A stretch of DNA of 50,796 nt from CAZLYX01 sp964563885 (GCA_964563885.1 CAZLYX010000010.1:1-50796); one strand, 5' to 3'; shown: positions 23,978 through 32,474, counted from the first letter of the stretch. Translations and numbers: made by a program. Notes: generated by a model from the sequence alone, not told the origin.

Positions 23978-26110
23978 TTATTCAGCGCTGTCTTGCTCAG
24001 GACGCGGCTCACGCGGTGGCGCTTCGGTCAGGGCTTTGATAGACAAGCGCACACGGCCACGGTCATCTACTTCTAGCGCTTTTACTTGCACTTGTTGACC
24101 AACTTGTAAGTAATCAGCCACGTTTTTCACACGTTCGTGAGCAATTTGGCTGATGTGTACCAAGCCATCTTTGCCTGGAATAACCGAAACAATGGCGCCA
24201 ACGTTATTGTCGAGCAGCTTTAATACTGTACCGTCGTACACTTTGCCCACTTCTACTTCAGCAGTGATTTCTTGAATACGGCGTTTAGCTTCATTGCCTG
24301 CTTCTTCAGTAGTAGCGGCGATGGTGATGGTGCCATCTTCTGCGATATTGATTTCAGTACCGGTTTCAGCAGTTAACATACGGATGGTTTCGCCACCTTT
24401 GCCAATAACATCGCGGATTTTATCTTTGTTGATGGTCATGCTAAACAAGCGCGGCGCATGAGTCGATAACTTTTGCGGGCCAGTTACAGCAGTTTCCATT
24501 TGCTCTAAGATATGTAAACGCGCTTCTTTGGCTTGCTCTAAAGCGATTTGCATGATTTCTTTAGTGATGCCTTGGATTTTAATGTCCATTTGCAGTGCGG
24601 TGATGCCGCTAGAAGTACCCGCTACTTTAAAGTCCATATCACCCAAATGGTCTTCGTCGCCTAAGATATCGGTTAACACAGCAAATCTGTTGCCTTCCAA
24701 AATCAAGCCCATGGCAATACCAGCAACTTGTGCTTTTAATGGCACGCCAGCAGACAGCAAGCTTAAGCAGCCACCGCAAACAGAAGCCATAGAAGACGAG
24801 CCATTTGACTCGGTAATCTCAGATACTACACGCATGGTGTAGCTGAAATCTTCTGGGCTTGGCAATACGGCAACCAGTGCGCGTTTAGCTAAACGACCAT
24901 GGCCAATTTCACGGCGTTTTGGTGAGCCCATACGGCCACATTCGCCAGTAGAATAAGGAGGGAAGTTGTAATGCAACATGAAACGATCGGTGTATTCACC
25001 ACTTAAAGCATCAATGATTTGCTCGTCGCGTGAAGTGCCCAAAGTGGCCACAACCAGCGCTTGAGTTTCACCGCGAGTAAACAGGGCAGAGCCGTGAGTA
25101 CGTGGTAAAACGCCAGTTTGGATGTCAATTGGGCGAACGGTGCGGGTGTCGCGACCATCAATACGCGGTTGTCCATCAAGAATTTGATTACGAACAACAT
25201 CGCCTTCTAGTTGTTTGAACATTCCTTTGATTTGGTTGGCGGTAAGCGTGTCAGTTTCTTCTGTAATCAGTGCTTCTTTTACAGCAGCCCAAGCTTGGTC
25301 TAGCTTGGTAGTACGCGCTTGTTTTTCGCGAACTTTAAAGGCTTCACTGATGGCACCAGCAGCGATTTCACTTACTTTGGCAGACAATTCTTCGTTGGTG
25401 GCGGTTGGTTGCCAAGCCCAAACTTCAGGATTAACTGCATCTGCCAACTCATTAATGGCTGTAATGGCTACTTGCAGTTGGTCATGACCATAAACCACGG
25501 CACCCAACATCACCGCTTCAGGCAATTGTTGTGCTTCAGATTCAACCATCAGCACGGCTTTTTGCGTGCCGGCTACAATTAAATCCATTTCTGAAGTTTC
25601 TAATTGAGTTTTGCTTGGGTTAAGCACGTACTCACCATTCAGGTAGCCTACGCGTGCAGCACCAATTGGGCCAGCAAACGGCACGCCACACAATACTAAG
25701 GCAGCAGAAGCGCCAATCATCGCAGGGATATCTGAATCGATTTCAGGATCTAAAGACACCACCATCGCTACTACTTGGATATCGTGGTAGAAACCTTCTG
25801 GAAACAATGGACGAATAGGGCGGTCAATTAGGCGACTGGTGAGAATTTCTTTTTCACTTTGACGACCTTCGCGCTTGAAGAAGCCGCCTGGGATTTTACC
25901 AGCAGCATACGTGCGCTCTAAATAATCGACAGTTAGTGGGAAAAAATCTTGACCCGCTTTAATGTTTTTGTTGGCAGTAACAGCAACCAACACAACCGTG
26001 TCGCCCATTGATACTTTAACCGCAGCGCCAGCTTGACGAGCGATTTCGCCTGTTTCTAAAGTTACGGTTTGGTTGCCGTATTGAAAAGTTTTAACATGCT
26101 TGTTAAACAT
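23978..26110 (-). CDS. pnp: Polyribonucleotide nucleotidyltransferase (PNPase)
   Basis: 3'-to-5' phosphorolytic exoribonuclease of 710 residues and degradosome partner in many bacteria. Two RNase PH domains are present (GDTVVLVAVTANKN with PGGFFKREGR early; TRGETQALVVATLG and SSSMASVCGG in the second), then a KH domain (DVIGKGGETIRMLTAETG) and an S1 domain (VYDGTVLKLLDNNVGAIV, GKDGLVHISQI) ending in an acidic tail. AAGGAA precedes the ATG. Complete. A reverse DUS at 25638-25649 is in the reading frame (near VGYLNGEY). The usual rpsO-pnp neighbourhood is interrupted by gpx. Confidence 0.98.
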   Translation of the reverse strand: MFNKHVKTFQYGNQTVTLETGEIARQAGAAVKVSMGDTVVLVAVTANKNIKAGQDFFPLTVDYLERTYAAGKIPGGFFKREGRQSEKEILTSRLIDRPIRPLFPEGFYHDIQVVAMVVSLDPEIDSDIPAMIGASAALVLCGVPFAGPIGAARVGYLNGEYVLNPSKTQLETSEMDLIVAGTQKAVLMVESEAQQLPEAVMLGAVVYGHDQLQVAITAINELADAVNPEVWAWQPTATNEELSAKVSEIAAGAISEAFKVREKQARTTKLDQAWAAVKEALITEETDTLTANQIKGMFKQLEGDVVRNQILDGQPRIDGRDTRTVRPIDIQTGVLPRTHGSALFTRGETQALVVATLGTSRDEQIIDALSGEYTDRFMLHYNFPPYSTGECGRMGSPKRREIGHGRLAKRALVAVLPSPEDFSYTMRVVSEITESNGSSSMASVCGGCLSLLSAGVPLKAQVAGIAMGLILEGNRFAVLTDILGDEDHLGDMDFKVAGTSSGITALQMDIKIQGITKEIMQIALEQAKEARLHILEQMETAVTGPQKLSTHAPRLFSMTINKDKIRDVIGKGGETIRMLTAETGTEINIAEDGTITIAATTEEAGNEAKRRIQEITAEVEVGKVYDGTVLKLLDNNVGAIVSVIPGKDGLVHISQIAHERVKNVADYLQVGQQVQVKALEVDDRGRVRLSIKALTEAPPREPRPEQDSAE

Positions 26111-26213
26111 AGAGTTCCTTAGTGATGCTGCTCGCCGCTAAAACACTAATGATGCACACAATAAAATGTGCATGGTTAGGGCTTCAGACTGGCTTACAGC
26201 AGATTAAATAAGC

Positions 26214-26244
26214 TTCAGGTAGCCTTAAAATGAGGCTACCTGAA
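26214..26244. repeat. DUS pair in outward order between gpx and pnp
   Basis: TTCAGGTAGCCT at 26214-26225 and AGGCTACCTGAA at 26233-26244 around a 7-base loop. No T-run follows on either strand, so a terminator function is doubtful. Confidence 0.75.
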
Positions 26245-26261
26245 TGGGGATTATAACAAAT

Positions 26262-26798
26262 TTAAGACAATAGCAGTTGAAGATCGTCTTCAATTTCGGT
26301 AGGTGATACGCTGGGCGCAAAACGCTCAACCACTTCGCCCTCGCGGTTAATCAGAAACTTGGTAAAGTTCCATTTGATGTCGTTGCCTTCGCGTTTTTCG
26401 CCGATTGAAGCGAGTTTTAACAGAAAGTCTTTAAAGGTGTGATCGCCTTTGTCTTCCATCTTTTGTGTTTTCAAATAAACATAAAGTGGGTGGGCGTTTG
26501 CGCCGTTTACATCAATTTTTTCGAAGACTTTAAATTGTGTGCCGAATTTGGTTTGGCAGATTTGCTCTATCTCTGCGCTGTTCTCGGGTGCTTGTTCGCG
26601 AAATTGGTTGCAAGGAAAATCTAAGATTTCTAAGCCTTGTGATGAATATTTAGCATGCAAATCTTGCAGTTGCTCATATTGTGGCGTTAAGCCGCAGCGG
26701 GTAGCTGTGTTGACGATTAATACAACTTTGCCTTTGTAATCGGCTAAGTTAACGTCGTTGCCGTGTGCGTCTTTCATGGTGAAATCATAAATGTTCAT
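26262..26798 (-). CDS. gpx: Glutathione peroxidase-family thiol peroxidase
   Basis: 178-residue member of the GPX family that reduces hydroperoxides; the bacterial cysteine type usually takes electrons from thioredoxin or glutathione. The peroxidatic site is Cys35 in NTATRCGLTPQYEQL (no UGA, so not a selenoprotein), with Gln in LDFPCNQFREQAPE and the WNFTKFLINREGEV motif completing the tetrad. No signal peptide, so it is predicted cytoplasmic. AAAGGA lies 5 bases before the ATG. It sits between rpsO and pnp on the same strand, where most genomes have no gene. Confidence 0.93.
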   Translation of the reverse strand: MNIYDFTMKDAHGNDVNLADYKGKVVLIVNTATRCGLTPQYEQLQDLHAKYSSQGLEILDFPCNQFREQAPENSAEIEQICQTKFGTQFKVFEKIDVNGANAHPLYVYLKTQKMEDKGDHTFKDFLLKLASIGEKREGNDIKWNFTKFLINREGEVVERFAPSVSPTEIEDDLQLLLS

Positions 26799-26936
26799 GG
26801 CAATCCTTTAGTTAAATGTGCGCCCGATTTTAATCGCTTGCTTGATTAGGGCGTATACCAACTTTAGAGTGTAATGGTGGCTGCCAGTCGCTTCAATCAA
26901 CCTTACCTTGCTTTACGATTTGAAATGAGCAGACAA

Positions 26937-26970
26937 GAAAAACGCCGCTCAATAGTGAACGGCGCTTTTA
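26937..26970 (-). terminator. Intrinsic terminator of rpsO (not DUS-based)
   Basis: On the minus strand AAAAGCGCCG pairs with CGGCGTTTTT (one G-U) around a 12-base loop and ends in a T-run, 14 bases after the rpsO stop. Confidence 0.8.
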
Positions 26971-26983
26971 AATGCATAATATA

Positions 26984-27253
26984 TTATTTACGCAGACCTA
27001 AACGAGAAATAGTATTACGATAGATAGCTGGCTTGGTGTTGCGTAAATAAGTCAACAAACGACGACGTTGGCTTACCATTCTTAACAGGCCACGGCGGCT
27101 ATGGTGATCTTTAGCGTTGGCTTTAAAATGTGGTGTTAAATCGTTGATGCGAAAGGTCAACAACGCAACTTGTACTTCTGAAGAGCCAGTATCGCCTTCT
27201 TTGCGTTGAAAATCTTGAACAATTTGTGCTCTTTGTTCTACGGTTAATGCCAT
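26984..27253 (-). CDS. rpsO: 30S ribosomal protein S15
   Basis: 89-residue primary 16S rRNA-binding protein of the small subunit platform. The standard sequence is seen throughout: RKEGDTGSSEVQVALLTFRI, LTPHFKANAKDHHSRRGLL, MVSQRRRLLTYLR and a basic C-terminus (NTISRLGLRK). GGAG lies 8 bases before the ATG. In other bacteria S15 represses its own translation by binding its leader; the leader here is short, about 100 bases to the next feature, and no obvious pseudoknot can be argued by eye. Confidence 0.98.
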   Translation of the reverse strand: MALTVEQRAQIVQDFQRKEGDTGSSEVQVALLTFRINDLTPHFKANAKDHHSRRGLLRMVSQRRRLLTYLRNTKPAIYRNTISRLGLRK

Positions 27254-27401
27254 GGTAAAAACTCCAATTTACATAATGCCTAGTGGCGGTCAAGTTTGCC
27301 AAGCCTAAACCTGTGCAAACTCCTTATTTCGTTTATTTGCAAAACGAAGCGCGAAGTATGCCATAAAGTAGGGTGTCGTGCACGAGATTTTATCGACTAT
27401 T

Positions 27402-27470
27402 GTGCAGAATGAACGTGAGGCTGCCTGAATACTAAATATTGTTTCAGGTAGCCTCACGTTCATTCTGCAC
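27402..27470. repeat. Long hairpin with two DUS dialects in its arms
   Basis: A 28-base left arm (27402-27429) and a 28-base right arm (27443-27470) match at 27 positions, the exception being a G-U pair. The loop is 13 bases. The inner 12 bases are AGGCTGCCTGAA on the left and the inverse of AGGCTACCTGAA on the right. The stem extends 16 bases beyond the DUS, much more than other DUS hairpins here. No T-run follows. Confidence 0.85.
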
Positions 27471-27475
27471 TATTC

Positions 27476-28399
27476 TTAATCAGCAGTGTTCATTAATCGC
27501 GCCACTTTCAGGCAGCTTTGTTCGGGCAAATAGTTTACCAGGCCAATAAATTCACCAGCTTCACTGTAAATACGAATGGGCGTGTCGATAGCTAAATCGC
27601 CTTTAAACAGCGGCTGTTGGCCAAATTTTAGCTGGCGGATGGATTCGTTGTCGAGGGTTGTTTGCGGTAAATGTTGCACCAATACTTCGCACGGCAGCAG
27701 CAAGGCATCACGCTCATTTTCAGATAAGTCTTCTAGTGCTGCTAAAGTATGACTTTGGGCAATATTAAAGCTGGCGGTTTCGGTGCGACGAAGCCCAATA
27801 AGGTGGGCGTAGGTGCCGAGCTGTTTGGCGATGTCTTCTGAGAGTGTGCGAATATAAGTGCCTTTGCTGCACAGCACGTTAATCATCACTTTGGGTGGTG
27901 CATATTCAATAATATCAATCGCATAAATAGTAATATCGCGTGGTTTACGCTCAATTACAATGCCTTGGCGAGCATATTCATATAGTGGTTTGCCTTCGTG
28001 TTTTAGCGCAGAAAACATTGGCGGCACTTGGCGAATATTGCCGGTAAGCGCAGCACAGGCTGCCTGAAAATCATGTAGTGGGATATCTGCATGGCCAGTA
28101 GCGACAATTTCACCCTCTGCATCGCCCGTGCTGCTTGCTTCGCCAAGCTTTAGGGTGGCGATATAGGCTTTGTTGGCATCTAAAAGATATTGGGCAAACT
28201 TAGTGGCTTCACCAAAACACACTGGTAGTAAACCTGTAGCCAGTGGGTCGAGTATGCCAGTGTGGCCGCCTTTTTCAGCGCGATAAAGACGGCGCGCTTT
28301 TTGCAGGGCGGTGTTACTGGATAAGCCTTCCGGTTTGTCGAGTAATAACACGCCGTTTACGGGGCGTTTGGGAGTTTTTGCGGGTTTAGGGTCAGTCAT
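27476..28399 (-). CDS. truB: tRNA pseudouridine-55 synthase
   Basis: Converts U55 of the T-loop to pseudouridine; cytoplasmic, 307 residues. The catalytic Asp51 is in GGHTGILDPLATGLLP, the N-terminal motif is GVLLLDKPEGLSSN, and CSKGTYIRTLSEDIAKQLG is the conserved RNA-binding segment, with a C-terminal PUA-like end. It follows rbfA as in the common nusA-infB-rbfA-truB-rpsO order. Two non-dominant DUS words lie in the gene: AGGCTGCCTGAA at 28057-28068 and, reversed, AAGCTGCCTGAA at 27507-27518. Confidence 0.96.
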   Translation of the reverse strand: MTDPKPAKTPKRPVNGVLLLDKPEGLSSNTALQKARRLYRAEKGGHTGILDPLATGLLPVCFGEATKFAQYLLDANKAYIATLKLGEASSTGDAEGEIVATGHADIPLHDFQAACAALTGNIRQVPPMFSALKHEGKPLYEYARQGIVIERKPRDITIYAIDIIEYAPPKVMINVLCSKGTYIRTLSEDIAKQLGTYAHLIGLRRTETASFNIAQSHTLAALEDLSENERDALLLPCEVLVQHLPQTTLDNESIRQLKFGQQPLFKGDLAIDTPIRIYSEAGEFIGLVNYLPEQSCLKVARLMNTAD

Positions 28400-28422
28400 A
28401 AGGTGTGGCCATTGCTGTAATG

Positions 28423-28443
28423 AAGCCGCTATTTGAGCGGCTT
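28423..28443. repeat. Small hairpin in the rbfA-truB spacer
   Basis: AAGCCGC / GCGGCTT with a 7-base loop. The T-rich run is on the plus strand, where no gene would need it, so it is more likely an RNA-processing or stability element of the rbfA-truB transcript than a terminator. Confidence 0.4.
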
Positions 28444-28495
28444 GATTTGATTTTTTAACTAATGATGATTTTAAGGCTGATTAAACGTTGAGCGA

Positions 28496-28867
28496 TTAAT
28501 CTTCTACTGGTTTTTCTTTGGCTACTTCATCAATCATGTTGGAAATGCTTAAACCGCGTTCAACTGATTCATCATAAAGAAAATGTAGTTCGGGAGTGCG
28601 GAAAACGCTGATGCGTTTGGATAGCTCGCTGCGCAGGTAGCCTCTAGAGTTTTCTAAAGTTTCAGCAGTGATTTCGCGGGTTTTGTCATCCATTACTGTG
28701 TAGTAAACGGTGGCGTGGCTGTAATCGCGGGTAACCTCTACATCATTAATGGTGATGAAGCCTGCGCGTGGATCTTTAAGGCCTGTGCGCACCAGCTCAG
28801 CTAGCTCGCGCATAATTTGTTCTTTAACGCGATCAACGCGGGCATAACCACGGGCGGGTTTTCTCAT
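28496..28867 (-). CDS. rbfA: Ribosome-binding factor A
   Basis: Cold-shock KH-like protein of 123 residues that helps 16S rRNA 5'-end maturation on the 30S subunit. Sequence landmarks are ARVDRVKEQIMRELAELV, DPRAGFITINDVEVTRDYSHATVYY and the C-terminal LHFLYDESVERGLSISNMIDE. AAAGGAC lies before the ATG. It is the first gene of the minus-strand rbfA-truB-rpsO-gpx-pnp block; the usual infB and nusA genes are not upstream, where instead a 500-base region and a divergent oxidase gene are found. Confidence 0.96.
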   Translation of the reverse strand: MRKPARGYARVDRVKEQIMRELAELVRTGLKDPRAGFITINDVEVTRDYSHATVYYTVMDDKTREITAETLENSRGYLRSELSKRISVFRTPELHFLYDESVERGLSISNMIDEVAKEKPVED

Positions 28868-28906
28868 GTGTTGTTGTCCTTTCAGTGGTGTTCGTCAGGC
28901 TATCTA

Positions 28907-28942
28907 AGGCTAGCTGAAACTTACACTGTATTCAGGTAGCCT
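28907..28942. repeat. Imperfect DUS hairpin upstream of rbfA
   Basis: One arm exact, one arm with a single mismatch, 12-base loop. It lies upstream of rbfA, so it cannot be the terminator of that gene; perhaps a relic of the lost upstream neighbour. Confidence 0.7.
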
Positions 28943-29063
28943 AGATGCAAAGTAGCTTGGATTATACTGGAATTTGCAGCTAGATGTTTATTGACTTAGT
29001 GCTGTGTTCGTACTTAGAAAATGGTCATTTTTTGGATGAATTTTGTTTGAGTAAAAAATGCTG

Positions 29064-29075
29064 AGGCTACCTGAA
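29064..29075 (+). repeat. Single exact DUS
   Basis: Isolated copy; the last exact DUS before a 2.8-kb stretch without any. Confidence 0.85.
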
Positions 29076-29372
29076 AGAGTTTGGAGTCAGTTTGAAACAT
29101 ACTCAATCTGGTATGTATTAATGCGAGTCGTTATTTTATTTATTCACTAGAATATGTATATTATAAAACGCTCTACATTAAATAGCCGATGTGTGGCGTT
29201 TTATTGATTTAATACAAGATGGTCATGATTCGATTGGGTAGGGTGATTGCGATGGGGCATAGACACAGCAATATTTCATATCAAAAAATGAAGTTTACAG
29301 TTTACGCAAAGAACTTCTTTGCTATTCTGCCAAGCTACGAAGTAATAAAATAAATCATCAAGGAATATTGAG

Positions 29373-30785
29373 ATGCTGTTAAACGATGTGCATTCTGAAC
29401 TAAACCCCACAACGGTGGCTTGGGTGGCGCAGCCAACTCAGCTGGATGATTTGTTGGATATTATTGGCAGAGCCAAGCAAGAAGGCTTATCGTTGTCGGT
29501 GGCTGGCGCACGCCATGCGATGGGCGGGCAGCAGTTTGCGGCTGACCACGGGCATGTGGACATGACCGGCTTAAACAAGGTGTTGCATATCGATTCTGTC
29601 CGCGGATTATTGAGCATAGAAGCGGGTGCTAACTGGAGTCACATCATCACCGCCACTCATCAGATGCCAACGCCTGATGGCGGTTGCTGGGCCATAAGTC
29701 AAAAACAAACAGGCGTGGATGATGTCACGCTGGGCGGCTCTATCTCTGCCAACGCACATGGCCGAGGGTTGCTGATGCAGCCGCTGGTGGATGATATCGA
29801 AGACCTCACACTGGTTAACGCGCAGGGCGAGGTGTTGTTGTGCAGTCGCACGCAAAATGCAGAGCTGTTTGCATGGGTGGTGGGCGGTTACGGTTTATTT
29901 GGCTTGATTTATGCTGCAACCTTACGTTTGACTCGCCGCCAAAGGGTGCGCCGTTTTGTGGATGTGCTGGACTTATCAGATGCCATGAATGCCGTGCATC
30001 GTCGCGTTCAGCAAGGCTGCCTGTATGGTGATTTTCAGTTTGTGATAGACCCTACCGATAACAGTTTCTTGCATCGAGGAGTCTTTGCTTGCTATGCCCC
30101 CATCGACGAAGCCGAAAACGAAAATGAAAACCAAGTTACGGCAGATTTAGCGCCTGAGACTTGGTTGCAGTTGCTCAAGCTAGCGCACGACGACAAGGCG
30201 CAAGCCTTCAAGCTGTATGCACAACACTACTTGGGCACGCACGGCAATACCTATTGGGCAGACACGATGCAGCTCAGTACTTACATTCCCAGTTATGCTG
30301 ATTTTTTAGAGGAAGCCAAACCGCCAACACAAGACAATGCGGCAAGGCAAACCCTAGTGATTGGCGAACATTATGTGCCGCGCGAACACATCGCTCAATT
30401 TATGGAGCGTGCCGCCGAGCTGTTAAAAGTGTTAAAGGTCGAAGTAATTTACGGCACTATTCGCGCCATTTTACGTGACGAAACGAGCTCGCTTGCTTGG
30501 GCTAAGGACGACTTTGCCTGTGTTATTTTCAACCTGCGCACCACCCACACCCCCGAAGGCCGCAGACAAACCGCTAAAGCCTTTCGTGGCCTGATGGACG
30601 TGGCCCTAGATTTAGGTGGAAGTTACTTCTTAACTTATCATCGTTATGCAACGCGCGAGCAATTGTTACGCGCCTATCCGCAGTTTGAAACCTTCATTCA
30701 GCGCAAGCGCCATTTCGATCCAGAAACACGCTTCAATAGCGATTGGTATCAACACCATTGCACTTTGTTGGGGTTGGCGTCTTGA
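29373..30785 (+). CDS. FAD-binding oxidoreductase (VAO/PCMH type), substrate unknown
   Basis: 470-residue flavoprotein of the FAD_binding_4 type. Residues 20-190 form the PCMH FAD domain: LSLSVAGARHAMGGQQF, where the His could be a covalent flavin attachment site as in relatives, then LLSIEAGANWSHII, DDVTLGGSISANAHGRGL and WVVGGYGLFGLIYAATLRL. The C-terminal substrate domain ends in HFDPETRFNSDWYQHH, a common close in sugar or alcohol oxidases and sterol-reductase-like enzymes. There is no signal peptide. AAGGAA lies upstream of the ATG. The methyltransferase gene overlaps its stop. The DNA looks more GC-rich than its neighbours and has no DUS, which may mean acquisition from elsewhere. Confidence 0.8.
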   Translation: MLLNDVHSELNPTTVAWVAQPTQLDDLLDIIGRAKQEGLSLSVAGARHAMGGQQFAADHGHVDMTGLNKVLHIDSVRGLLSIEAGANWSHIITATHQMPTPDGGCWAISQKQTGVDDVTLGGSISANAHGRGLLMQPLVDDIEDLTLVNAQGEVLLCSRTQNAELFAWVVGGYGLFGLIYAATLRLTRRQRVRRFVDVLDLSDAMNAVHRRVQQGCLYGDFQFVIDPTDNSFLHRGVFACYAPIDEAENENENQVTADLAPETWLQLLKLAHDDKAQAFKLYAQHYLGTHGNTYWADTMQLSTYIPSYADFLEEAKPPTQDNAARQTLVIGEHYVPREHIAQFMERAAELLKVLKVEVIYGTIRAILRDETSSLAWAKDDFACVIFNLRTTHTPEGRRQTAKAFRGLMDVALDLGGSYFLTYHRYATREQLLRAYPQFETFIQRKRHFDPETRFNSDWYQHHCTLLGLAS

Positions 30786-31672
30786 AGCCACAACAAGCCA
30801 GCTCAACCGCCAAAGTGATTGCTGCCGCCACCTTGCTGTTAGCCAGCAGTCCAAAAACAGCACAGCGTGTCGCAACTGGCGCAGCTACCTTGTGCCAATA
30901 TTTTCTGGCTACAACATGGTGTGATCGACTGCTGGCAGCCAGCGCCACTCAGCCAGCTAGCAGGTGGCTTTGGCAAACGCTAGAACACTTCACGCACCCT
31001 GGCATCATCAACCACTATTGGCACCGCAAACGCTGGATTGAAACGCAATGTCTGCAAGCGCTACAGCAAGGGGTAAAGCGTGTTGTCATTATCGGTGCTG
31101 GTTTGGACACCTTGGCGTTACGCTTGGCCGATGCTTGGCCTGAAGTCCAATGGATTGAGCTAGATCATCCCGCTACCCAACAGCTTAAACGCAAGGGATT
31201 ACTTCAAGCTGGCATCGACATACCTTGTAATGTTACGCTGCATACCGTTGATTTATCTGCCGAATCTTTGCCCAGCTTCTTGTTGAACGATGCTCGGCAA
31301 ACTCTAGTGGTACTAGAAGGTGTGTTGATGTATCTCAGCGAAGCTGACGTAATCCATTTATTGCGAGACCAATTGCCCCAGTTATCAACCTCATCCGTGC
31401 GCTTGATTTTCAGCCACATGGTGCAATGGCCAGATAACACAGTGGGGTTTCGCCCTGCTAGCCGATGGGTAGATTGGTGGTTGGCGTGGCGCACTGAGCG
31501 TTTCACTTGGGCGCTGGTGCCCACAGTAATGCCAATTTGGTTAGCTCAGCAAGGTTTTGAAGTATTGGCGCATGCCAGTCCACCATTTTTAGATGTTGAA
31601 CCGCTTGCTGATGCGAGTCGTTTACAAGGCGAAAACTTGGTGCTTTGTCAATCCATACCTAAAACGGCTTGA
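30782..31672 (+). CDS. SAM-dependent methyltransferase, LCM (PF04072-like) family
   Basis: About 296 residues of the leucine-carboxyl-methyltransferase-like family, which in bacteria acts on unknown small molecules. The SAM-binding block is VVIIGAGLDTLALRLA, then WIELDHPATQQLKRKGL with the acidic ribose-binding position, and VVLEGVLMYLSEADVIHLL as the family motif. I choose the TTG at 30782-30784: it overlaps the upstream TGA stop as TTGA, and GGGGTTGG lies just before. The alternative TTG at 30743 has no ribosome binding site. The overlap implies coupled translation with the oxidase, hence a shared pathway. It ends 190 bases before a DUS-pair terminator. Confidence 0.8.
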   Translation: MKPQQASSTAKVIAAATLLLASSPKTAQRVATGAATLCQYFLATTWCDRLLAASATQPASRWLWQTLEHFTHPGIINHYWHRKRWIETQCLQALQQGVKRVVIIGAGLDTLALRLADAWPEVQWIELDHPATQQLKRKGLLQAGIDIPCNVTLHTVDLSAESLPSFLLNDARQTLVVLEGVLMYLSEADVIHLLRDQLPQLSTSSVRLIFSHMVQWPDNTVGFRPASRWVDWWLAWRTERFTWALVPTVMPIWLAQQGFEVLAHASPPFLDVEPLADASRLQGENLVLCQSIPKTA

Positions 31673-31858
31673 TGAAGGTAAACCTTATTAAGTCACTCAG
31701 TACGTGATAAAAATCATTGGTGTGTTCTGGCAATGTGCACGAGTTTAGGCAATTCAATTATCAAATCAAGCTGCGAGATTGCGCTAATCTGTTTGCGCTA
31801 ACCATCAGTGCTTAAGCCGCATTGTGGCATTGAGCGTCAACAAAATCGTGATGAGTTT

Positions 31859-31898
31859 AAAAAGGCTACCTGAATAATAGTGTTCAGGTAGCCTTTTA
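31859..31898. terminator. DUS-pair terminator between the methyltransferase gene and darP
   Basis: Exact DUS at 31863-31874 and inverted copy at 31883-31894, A and T runs outside, 8-base loop; it serves two convergent genes. Confidence 0.85.
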
Positions 31899-31934
31899 GG
31901 TTTTGGTTATTTCAAATTGAATACTCAAGCTGGG

Positions 31935-32474
31935 TTATGCTTCGTCATCTACCATTTCTTCTGTATCGTTGTTGTCGCTGTTTTCTCCTACAACAACAGC
32001 TTTAACCGCTTGAAACAATTGGCGTAAATACTTTGGTGGTTTATTCAGCTCTTTTTCTTTGCGGGTGTTGCGAATCAGCGTGCGTAGGGCGGCTACATCG
32101 GCGTGAGGATATTCGGTAATGAATTGGGTGAGCGCATCATCACTGTTGATTAATTGCTCGCGGGTGCGCTCGATGCGTTGCATTGAGGCATTGTGAGCAG
32201 TGTTATCACCGCGTAATTTAGCCAAATAAGCTTCAATAGGCTCAGCATCAACGTCGCGCATTAAGCGGCCAATGTATTGAACTTGGCGTTTGAGTGCGCC
32301 GTTTGAGTTGATTTTTTTATGTTCAAGCAGAGCGTCTAATAAGTCTTCTGGTAAACCGATTTTTTTGAGGGTAGAGTCGGCCAACTTGGTTAATTGAACG
32401 CCTAAATCCTGCAAGGCTTCTACATTTTTTTTCTTTTGGGTTCGGCTGACCCAGTCTTGATCGCTATCGCTCAT
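31935..32474 (-). CDS. darP: Ribosome biogenesis factor DarP/YjgA (DUF615)
   Basis: 179-residue protein of the DUF615 family; the E. coli homologue (YjgA, renamed DarP) associates with late 50S precursors. Recognisable stretches are WVSRTQKKKNVEALQDLGVQL, INSNGALKRQVQYIGRLMRDV and PPKYLRQLFQAVKAV, with an acidic tail. I start at 32472-32474 (MSDSDQDWVSR), preceded by AAGAGAA; the open frame to 32537 extends into the promoter region and the DUS side. It is divergent from pmbA, an arrangement shared with many beta- and gammaproteobacteria. Confidence 0.92.
   Translation of the reverse strand: MSDSDQDWVSRTQKKKNVEALQDLGVQLTKLADSTLKKIGLPEDLLDALLEHKKINSNGALKRQVQYIGRLMRDVDAEPIEAYLAKLRGDNTAHNASMQRIERTREQLINSDDALTQFITEYPHADVAALRTLIRNTRKEKELNKPPKYLRQLFQAVKAVVVGENSDNNDTEEMVDDEA

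Larger units (their letters stand above)
28868..29372. other. Divergent rbfA / FAD-oxidase intergenic region
   Basis: About 500 bases with no supported gene. It holds an imperfect DUS hairpin (AGGCTAGCTGAA at 28907-28918 with the exact inverse at 28931-28942), an isolated exact DUS at 29064-29075, and an AT-rich stretch 29100-29340 that probably carries the oxidase promoter. Confidence 0.6.

Noticed and set aside
26262..26798. Selenocysteine-type glutathione peroxidase
   Set aside because: The active site codon is a normal Cys and there is no in-frame UGA.
28423..28443. Terminator between rbfA and truB
   Set aside because: The T-rich side is on the opposite strand to the genes, so it would not stop their transcript.
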